Position numbers and translations under genes: made by a program
The notes under the pieces: generated by a model
The model's database searches: none
Seen by the model: the letters and a program-made list of their open reading frames with translations, nothing else
What the model was told of the DNA's origin: nothing
Shown: positions 58,902-64,000 of the stretch, piece by piece
How positions within the stretch are numbered: position 1 is the first letter of the stretch
How the letters are laid out: each line of letters starts with the position of its first letter
Origin: Zoogloeaceae bacterium
GTDB lineage: Bacteria > Pseudomonadota > Gammaproteobacteria > Burkholderiales > Rhodocyclaceae
Length of the DNA: 64,000 bases
Direction of reading: 5' to 3'
Assembly (NCBI GenBank): GCA_031256795.1
Contig: JAIRPW010000041.1
Span: 38,841-102,840, forward strand

Positions 58902-59213
58902 CTTGGTTTCCTATGTTTCAAACTACGGATACTAGGTTAGCTTAATTACCCGCTTAACCATAAACATCCGCTCACACTTATTGCTAAAGCCGCGCTTCAC
59001 ACCATCCTCTCACATTTTCCTGTTATAGAAAAATTCCCTCCAAATCAGCGGCATTGCCGCCAAACAGCCTTTTGCGCACATACGTTCATTCCAATACCCA
59101 CGGTACGAAAAGCGTTCTCCCGCCATCGCAATCCCGAAAGAAAATACAGTACGGGCGGCAAAGTGCCGCCCGCGCGTGAACCAAGCGGCGAACGCCGCTC
59201 CATATTCTGTCTT
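58902..59213. other. Gene-free region upstream of ietA
   Basis: About 312 bases between the SDR gene and the divergent-facing IetAS operon. The last 80 bases before ietA are AT-rich and should hold its promoter. Two inverted repeats lie near the SDR end: one stem at 59153-59171 and another, AGCGGCG with CGCCGCT, at 59184-59199. No gene is seen. Confidence 0.6.
59153..59171 (-). terminator. Hairpin after the SDR gene, possible terminator
   Basis: GGGCGGCA pairs with TGCCGCCC around a three-base AAG loop. On the minus strand it follows the SDR stop by 43 bases. The downstream tail has few Us, so it may be a weak terminator or part of a double-hairpin repeat. Confidence 0.4.
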
Positions 59214-60068
59214 TTATGGCGCGTCAATTGCGCGCGCAACCGCCTCCCCGGCGCGGAAATCCGCAAGCACGGATTCCAAATGCGCGCTTCCCATCTCATA
59301 CGCGGCATTGCCCAGCGGCAAATGGCGCGGCGGATTCGGCGCGCGAACCGCCTCAAGAATGGCGCGCGCCGCGCGCCGCGGATCGCCGGGCTGATCTCCG
59401 GCACGCGCGCGCATCTGCTCGCGCCGGACGTCGGCGGTCACTGCCGCGTACTCTTCAATGCGCGCCGTAGTTTCGTTTTCCGAACGCTTGGCCCAATCCG
59501 TACGCAACCCGCTTGGCTCAACCGCGATAACCTTGACGCCCAAATGCGCGACTTCCCGCGCCAGCGCGCCGGACAACCCTTCAACCGCGTGCTTCGTCGC
59601 GGCGTAATAGCCCATCCCCGGCCCCGGCCATATCCCCGCCAGCGAGGAAAGATTCACGATAACGCCGTCGCGCCGCGCGCGCATTCCCGGCAGCACCGCC
59701 CGCGTCATGCGGCAAAGCCCGAACACATTGATCTCAAACATCCGGCGCGCCTCGGCTTCTTCGCCCTCTTCAATAGCGGCAAAATAGCCAATCCCCGCGT
59801 TGTTAACCAGCACGTCAATGCGTCCGAAGCGTTTTTCCGCCTCGCCAACCGCCGCGCGAACCTGCGCCAAATCGGTCACGTCAAGCTCCAAGACCAGCGC
59901 CTGTTCAAAAGCGGCGAAATCTTTGACCGCATCCAAACCGCGCGCCGTCACAACCACCCGGTAACCGCATTCCAGCGCGCATCGCGCCAACTCCCGCCCC
60001 AGCCCCGTAGAACAGCCAGTAATCAACCACACCGGGGCCATATCACTGCCATGATGAACTTCCGTCAT
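59214..60068 (-). CDS. Short-chain dehydrogenase/reductase
   Basis: A 284-residue classical SDR. The cofactor loop TGCSTGLGRELA, the NNAGIG motif, and the catalytic segment NLSSLAG with YYAATKHAVEG provide Ser-Tyr-Lys. DVTD before the acidic segment suggests NAD(P) specificity is not settled. The ATG at 60068, seven bases after AAGGA, is preferred to one at 60098. The start overlaps the stop of the broken helicase by four bases. Substrate is unknown. Confidence 0.85.
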   Translation of the reverse strand: MTEVHHGSDMAPVWLITGCSTGLGRELARCALECGYRVVVTARGLDAVKDFAAFEQALVLELDVTDLAQVRAAVGEAEKRFGRIDVLVNNAGIGYFAAIEEGEEAEARRMFEINVFGLCRMTRAVLPGMRARRDGVIVNLSSLAGIWPGPGMGYYAATKHAVEGLSGALAREVAHLGVKVIAVEPSGLRTDWAKRSENETTARIEEYAAVTADVRREQMRARAGDQPGDPRRAARAILEAVRAPNPPRHLPLGNAAYEMGSAHLESVLADFRAGEAVARAIDAP

Positions 60069-61099
60069 TGCAATGTCCTTCTTTGCTGCATGAAACAAGG
60101 TTTTATTGTATCGCGCAGACCAGAAAAATGTAACCCTAACCAGGCAGCAAAACGTTCCCTTCTCCTTATGGGCGAAAGCGTTTGCCGCGCTAGACGCTCC
60201 GACGCGCGATCCAAGGGAATCAGGCTCAGCAGAGCGCGCGCTCTGCTCATTCCCACATAGTGCAAGGAACGCAAATCTTCACTGGAACCCGGCGCGGGCA
60301 GTTCCATGAGAACGATAACCTCGCTCTCCAGTCCCTTGAAATCCTGAATTTTGGCGAATCCGACGCCTTGTCTATCTGAATGGAGCGGTGACGCGCCATC
60401 CATGACCGAAATCAATTTTCGCCAATTAGAAGACACAGACGAAGCCCAGGACTCCGCAAAAGGAAAAGGCGAAAGTATGACAATGTCGCCGAGGTTGAAG
60501 CCTTCTTTTTCGGTAAGCGCTTCCAGCTCCCGTTCAAGAGCCTGTACCGCCGCCGCCCGACCATCCACAACCACTTCACGGACGGCGGGGTCATCCCCTA
60601 CGCCCGAATGCCCCATATCCGCGCAAAGAGCGTCCTGAATTCTTTTTAGAATCGGCAGGGAATTTCGGCAATTCGTTCTTAGAGGTATTTTTGTCGGCGT
60701 AAAACCGCTCAAATACTCGTCAGCCTCAGGCGTGTACCTCCCGCATAAACCCGACTGATTGTTAACATCGTGGAAAAAACACCAGCGTCCGGCAGGAAGC
60801 CCGCCATGCAAACACATGGCCACTCTGGAAAGGCTTTCCATATTCAGAATATCCTGCCCTTCATCAACAATCAGCGCGTCAAATTTGCTGACGCCAGACC
60901 TTTTCGCGGCAAGACGCATCGAATCCGAAAGGCAAACCGTCAGACCGGTCAGGGCATGGCGTCCCAAAAAATTTTTCAGCCAGGGCGACACGCATTCCGG
61001 CGGCAGTCCAGCGCTTCGCCAACTCAAGCGCCAGCATCGTTTTTCCCGTCCCCGCGCCGCCAAAACAAAGAACGCGCTCGTTAGCCTCGGCGGCGTCAA
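60065..61099 (-). pseudogene. C-terminal half of a frameshifted NERD/UvrD-like helicase
   Basis: This reading frame encodes the helicase motor from about 60990 downward: SPWLKNFLGRHALTGLTVCL, DALIVDEGQDI (Walker B), FHDVNNQSG, TPTKIPLRTNCRN, QDFKGLESEVIVLME and SLHYVGMSRARALLSLIP, all UvrD-type motifs. Nothing supports its own start; the reading begins in an overlap with the other half in a different frame. A short deletion near 60980-60995, where GTCGCCCTGG reads both as VAL in the first frame and SPW in the second, would explain the break. The overlap with the SDR start suggests it was once an expressed gene. Confidence 0.8.
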
Positions 61100-61754
61100 T
61101 CAGCCGCAGCTGATCTTCCGTCAACCGGGCGATCCGGGATTCCACCGCGTCGGCAGTCACGCACAACGGAACGACAGCCTCAAAATCCGGGCGCAGACAC
61201 TGCCGCAACCATTCCAGTTGTTCAGAAGACGCAACTGGTTTGTAAACATCCTTCTCGCGCCAATGCCTGATGAGCCGGAGTAACCACTTCTCAAACTGTC
61301 TGAATTTTTTGGCGTCCGCCAAAACAACAGAGTCCCATTCCGCGCTTTCGGGTAAGCACTCCACGTCCGGCATAACAACGCCGTAGCCTAAAACAAACGC
61401 TTGATCAAGGCGGTCGGGAAGCCTTTTCCGTAGACCATGGAGCGCGCTTTCGGCCTGCTTGAAAGGAGACTCTTTTAAACGCGCCGTTTCCCCGTAGCGG
61501 TTTTTCGTTTCCCAAACGCCATCGTGGCATGAAACGCCACCGCCTTTCACTTCCAGAATAAACAGCCCCTCAGGCCCGCAAAGGACAAAATCAATCTCGC
61601 CGAAGCGTTTGTATTCGTGCCAGGGCAGATTTAACGAATGTATGGCAAACCAGTCCGTCTGGTCTGTCCCGGAAAACGCGGCGCGCAGCTGGTCAAACAC
61701 GCGCTTTTCCGCGCGGCTATCCGTGCGTAGCGGCTCTGCCGGGATCATCCGCAT
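60879..61754 (-). pseudogene. N-terminal half of a frameshifted NERD/UvrD-like helicase
   Basis: The first 291 residues of the broken helicase. It starts with a NERD nuclease-related domain (ERFGEIDFVLCGPEGLFILEVKGG-type core: FGEIDFVL and EVKGGGVS with the conserved Asp/Glu-Lys), then the helicase Walker A FGGAGTGKTMLAL, and ends in unrelated residues (LAEKFFGTPCPDRSDGL) after the frame is lost. It starts with an ATG that overlaps the upstream ORF stop by ten bases. Known NERD helicases often sit in defence islands. Confidence 0.8.
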
Positions 61755-61996
61755 GGCTCACCCATCCTCCTCCTGGCCTCGGACTCCAAATTCGCAGGAA
61801 TTGGCGGCCATTGCGCAAGATGTTGCAAAAAGATTTCACGCTGAATTCTTGTCGTTAAACACGCCTCCCCGGAAAAAATGAATTTTCCATTTCCCCGCTT
61901 TGGCTCTCCTAGAGAAGAGCCGTCGGCGGAAACGACAATCGTCTCGACACAGTCCCGCCACTTGCTATCCCGCGCGATTTTGAGGGCAGCGTCCAT
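61745..61996 (-). CDS. Hypothetical 83-residue protein between hsdR-like and NERD genes
   Basis: The frame starts with an ATG at 61996 inside the hsdR-like gene, overlapping it by 32 bases, and its stop overlaps the NERD helicase start by ten bases. The product has MDAALKIARDSKWRDCVETI and a middle GNGKFIFSGEACLTT segment; no domain is recognised. It may be the tail of a gene replaced by the hsdR chimera. No ribosome site is seen. Confidence 0.35.
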   Translation of the reverse strand: MDAALKIARDSKWRDCVETIVVSADGSSLGEPKRGNGKFIFSGEACLTTRIQREIFLQHLAQWPPIPANLESEARRRMGEPCG

Positions 61997-63665
61997 CAGC
62001 CATCTGTTCCACTTCGCGGAGGGTATCGGGGCTGAAGTTGTCGCCCAGCAGGTGGTTAATAAGCTGGCGGCGTTTCTTTGCCTCAATCCACAGCGCGCGG
62101 AAATCATCCAGGTTGCGCGCCTCAGCCAGTACGCGGGCGATGACTTCGCGCCGGTATTCGTCCACCGGAATCGGCGTGGGCTTGCCGTCGCGGTTGGCGA
62201 GAATGAAGCGGCCTTGCGCGCTGATGATGACCGGCTGACCGCCGATAACAGGCGCTGCGGGAGCTTCGCCTTCGCCGCCGGGACGCGGCGGGCCGGAGAT
62301 GAACTCCGCGCCAAACAAATCGCTGACGCCGGTGTAGTCGTACAGCCAGAATTTGTACTTCTGCGTTTCTTCATGGATGCGCGTGCCGCGACCGAGCATC
62401 TGGTAGAACTTGATGGCCGATTGCAGGTAGCGGAAGAACACCACGGCGTTTAGACGTTCGATGTCCACGCCCGCTTCCAGCAAATCAACGGTGCAGGCAA
62501 TGAAGGCGCGCTCGCCGCTGCCGCGCATGATTTCGATTTTTCCCGCGCCGCCGCTGGCCGTGCATTTGAAGGCGTAGTCGTCCTTGCGAGGTTTGCCGTT
62601 CTGCTTGCACCACGCGGCGTAGAGATTGTTCATCTGCATCGCCACGCGGTCGGCGTGCAGGTCGCGGGTGCAAAAGACGATAACTTTCTGTTCCGGCCCG
62701 CCGTTGCCGCACAGCAACTTGAAGAGGTCTTCGCACATCTTGGGCGTGCGCAAGTCAATGAACAGTTCGTCGTCGAAGTCCTTACCGGTGTATTCGTTCT
62801 TGGTGAGGTCTTCTTCGGCCAGCGGCTTGCCGGTTTTGACGTCTTTTACGCCCGCTTTCAGGACTTCCTCGCGGGTGAAGATGCGCGCATCAATGTCAGC
62901 CTTGCGTTTGACGATTTCGCAGGCGGCCAGATAGCCGTCTTCCTGCGCCTGTGCTAGCGAATATTCGTACACGGGTTCGCCGAAGTATTGGACGTTGTGC
63001 GCGGTGATGGCGTCGTCCTCGGCGATGGCCGCCGCAACTTCCTTGGATTTCTTTTCGTTCTTTGGCGGCTTTAGCCTGCGCGGCGTGGCGGTGAGGCCAA
63101 TGTGAATGGCATTGGGGTTGCGGGTAAGGACCTGCGACCACTTTCCCCACGCCGAACGGTGGCACTCGTCAATGATGATGACGCTGAAGGCGTTCTCGCC
63201 GTAGTAATCCGTGAGGAAACTGCCGTCGCCATTCTCGTCTATGCCCAGCGTCTGGTAGGTAGCGATGTGAATGCGCGCATTGGCGGCGGCGTTTCGGCCG
63301 CGCTCCGTTTGAACGATGCGCGCGTTGTCGCCGAAGGCCGCTTTTAGCTTGGTGTAAGCCTGTTCGCGCAGCTCGTCGCGATCGCACAGGAACAGGGCGG
63401 GTTTCGGCAGCAGGCCCGCCTGCGCCATGCGCCACAGCAGGTTGGCGGCGATGATGGTTTTGCCCGCGCCGGTGGCAAGCGTAAGCAGTACGCGAGGCGC
63501 GTTGCCCGCCTGCCGGATGAGCTCGCGTTTGGCGAGGCCATCCAGCACCTTCTGGCGCGCGCCGCCGTTGAGGTGGGGCGGGAACCATTCTATCCGGCCT
63601 TCGGCGTGGTCAATGGCATGGGCAAGGATGGCGTGCTGGGTCGTGGTCAGGGGAATGCTGCTCAT
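61965..63665 (-). CDS. Chimeric HsdR-like type I restriction helicase, truncated
   Basis: A 566-residue SF2 helicase related to HsdR of the COG4096 type: Walker A TLATGAGKTIIAANLL, IIIDECHRSAWGKW (DEAH-type box), IGLTATPRRL, VIVFCTRDLHADRVA and MLGRGTRIHEET. The first 55 residues (LTTTQHAILAHAIDHAEGRI) resemble a DUF3489-type helical domain, not HsdR, so the N-terminal nuclease domain is missing. The C-terminus stops after LREVEQMAD, where HsdR normally continues. The ATG at 63665 has AAGGAG six bases away. No hsdM or hsdS genes are in the window. The start site is well supported; function is doubtful. Confidence 0.65.
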   Translation of the reverse strand: MSSIPLTTTQHAILAHAIDHAEGRIEWFPPHLNGGARQKVLDGLAKRELIRQAGNAPRVLLTLATGAGKTIIAANLLWRMAQAGLLPKPALFLCDRDELREQAYTKLKAAFGDNARIVQTERGRNAAANARIHIATYQTLGIDENGDGSFLTDYYGENAFSVIIIDECHRSAWGKWSQVLTRNPNAIHIGLTATPRRLKPPKNEKKSKEVAAAIAEDDAITAHNVQYFGEPVYEYSLAQAQEDGYLAACEIVKRKADIDARIFTREEVLKAGVKDVKTGKPLAEEDLTKNEYTGKDFDDELFIDLRTPKMCEDLFKLLCGNGGPEQKVIVFCTRDLHADRVAMQMNNLYAAWCKQNGKPRKDDYAFKCTASGGAGKIEIMRGSGERAFIACTVDLLEAGVDIERLNAVVFFRYLQSAIKFYQMLGRGTRIHEETQKYKFWLYDYTGVSDLFGAEFISGPPRPGGEGEAPAAPVIGGQPVIISAQGRFILANRDGKPTPIPVDEYRREVIARVLAEARNLDDFRALWIEAKKRRQLINHLLGDNFSPDTLREVEQMADGRCPQNRAG

Positions 63666-64000
63666 GGCGTACTCCTTCAGGGAGGGTGATTGGGAGCACG
63701 ATGAACGCGCTTCCGGCTCCGGAAGCCAAGCAATTCTCGACGTTCCGGTCGTCACCATCAAGTCTCGGTGCATATGTGCCACAGTGATAATATGATGGCC
63801 GTCGTCAATGTCATCCCGGATCGTTCAAGATGAAACGATGCATCGTGGGTATCCGCCGCCCAGAAGATCGAAGCCGCCCCACTGCTGCCGGACGTGGCCA
63901 GCCGTCGGTCTGGTTCCCATCGATGGCAACGAAGGCGGCAATGCTGTCCGAGGACAATTTGGCATTGCTGCGTCTCATTCACGCCAAAAGGCCAAAGTCG
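63666..64000. other. Right edge, no confident gene
   Basis: 335 bases upstream of the hsdR-like gene. A minus-strand frame at 63811-63978 reads 55 residues with MRRSNAKLSSDSIAAFVAID, and a second frame at 63758-63982 overlaps it; neither has a family match or a strong ribosome site. Either could be a fragment whose gene continues beyond the window. Confidence 0.4.

Noticed and set aside
63758..63982. 74-residue minus-strand open frame at the right edge
   Set aside because: No recognised domain, no strong ribosome site, and it overlaps another equally weak frame.

Overview
The window looks like a chromosomal segment of a Gram-negative bacterium, most likely a betaproteobacterium. The evidence is the set of families (Fur/BamE/DapB, PhaB/PhaR, Bam and LpxD envelope genes, a Burkholderia/Neisseria-type trimeric porin, Tol proteins, QseG-type lipoprotein) and the gene order rpsB-tsf-pyrH-frr-uppS-cdsA-dxr-rseP-bamA-skp-lpxD. 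Genes are tightly packed and mostly GC-rich, with a few AT-rich patches. I could not run searches, so species-level identity is not claimed.

Layout. 0-3.5 kb: divergent fur and bamE, then dapB, phaB and phaR. 3.5-6.4 kb: a small accessory patch with a membrane protein of unknown function, an ArdC-like antirestriction N-terminal fragment and a VapBC toxin-antitoxin pair; it abuts the 3' end of the large envelope/translation operon. 6.4-18.2 kb: that operon on the minus strand, headed by rpsB with a leader that can fold into a pseudoknot. 18.3-24.3 kb: a porin, then meaB-pccB-pccA for propionyl-CoA carboxylation. 24.6-30.8 kb: gltBD glutamate synthase. 30.8-33.6 kb: a CbiM-like membrane protein, an orphan MCE protein with its lipoprotein, and bacteriohemerythrin. 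33.7-38.3 kb: a GlrK/QseE-like kinase lacking its phospho-acceptor histidine, its QseG-like lipoprotein, then ybgC-tolQ-tolR-tolA without tolB/pal. 38.3-42.7 kb: an AT-rich polytopic membrane protein, a family 2 glycosyltransferase and a sodium/alanine symporter. 42.7-47 kb: ftsB, eno, a DAHP synthase and an enoyl-CoA hydratase homologue. 47-51.7 kb: a DUF799/DUF4810/CsgG-like lipoprotein trio, a PsiF protein, an orphan hypE fused by overlap to an alpha/beta hydrolase, and trmL. 51.9-55.4 kb: a three-gene MSHA/type II secretion-like module (ATPase, platform protein, pseudopilin).

55.5-64 kb is a defence-type region. It holds an AAA+ ATPase/subtilisin-like protease pair that matches the IetAS arrangement, a short-chain dehydrogenase, a NERD-domain UvrD-like helicase broken by a frameshift, a small unknown ORF, and a chimeric HsdR-like helicase with a foreign N-terminus and no C-terminal domain.

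The most interesting points are the kinase without its histidine next to QseG but without the QseF/GlrR regulator, the IetAS-like pair, the rpsB leader pseudoknot, the chimeric HsdR and the basic N-terminal extension on PyrH. No rRNA, tRNA, CRISPR array or intact insertion sequence was recognised.
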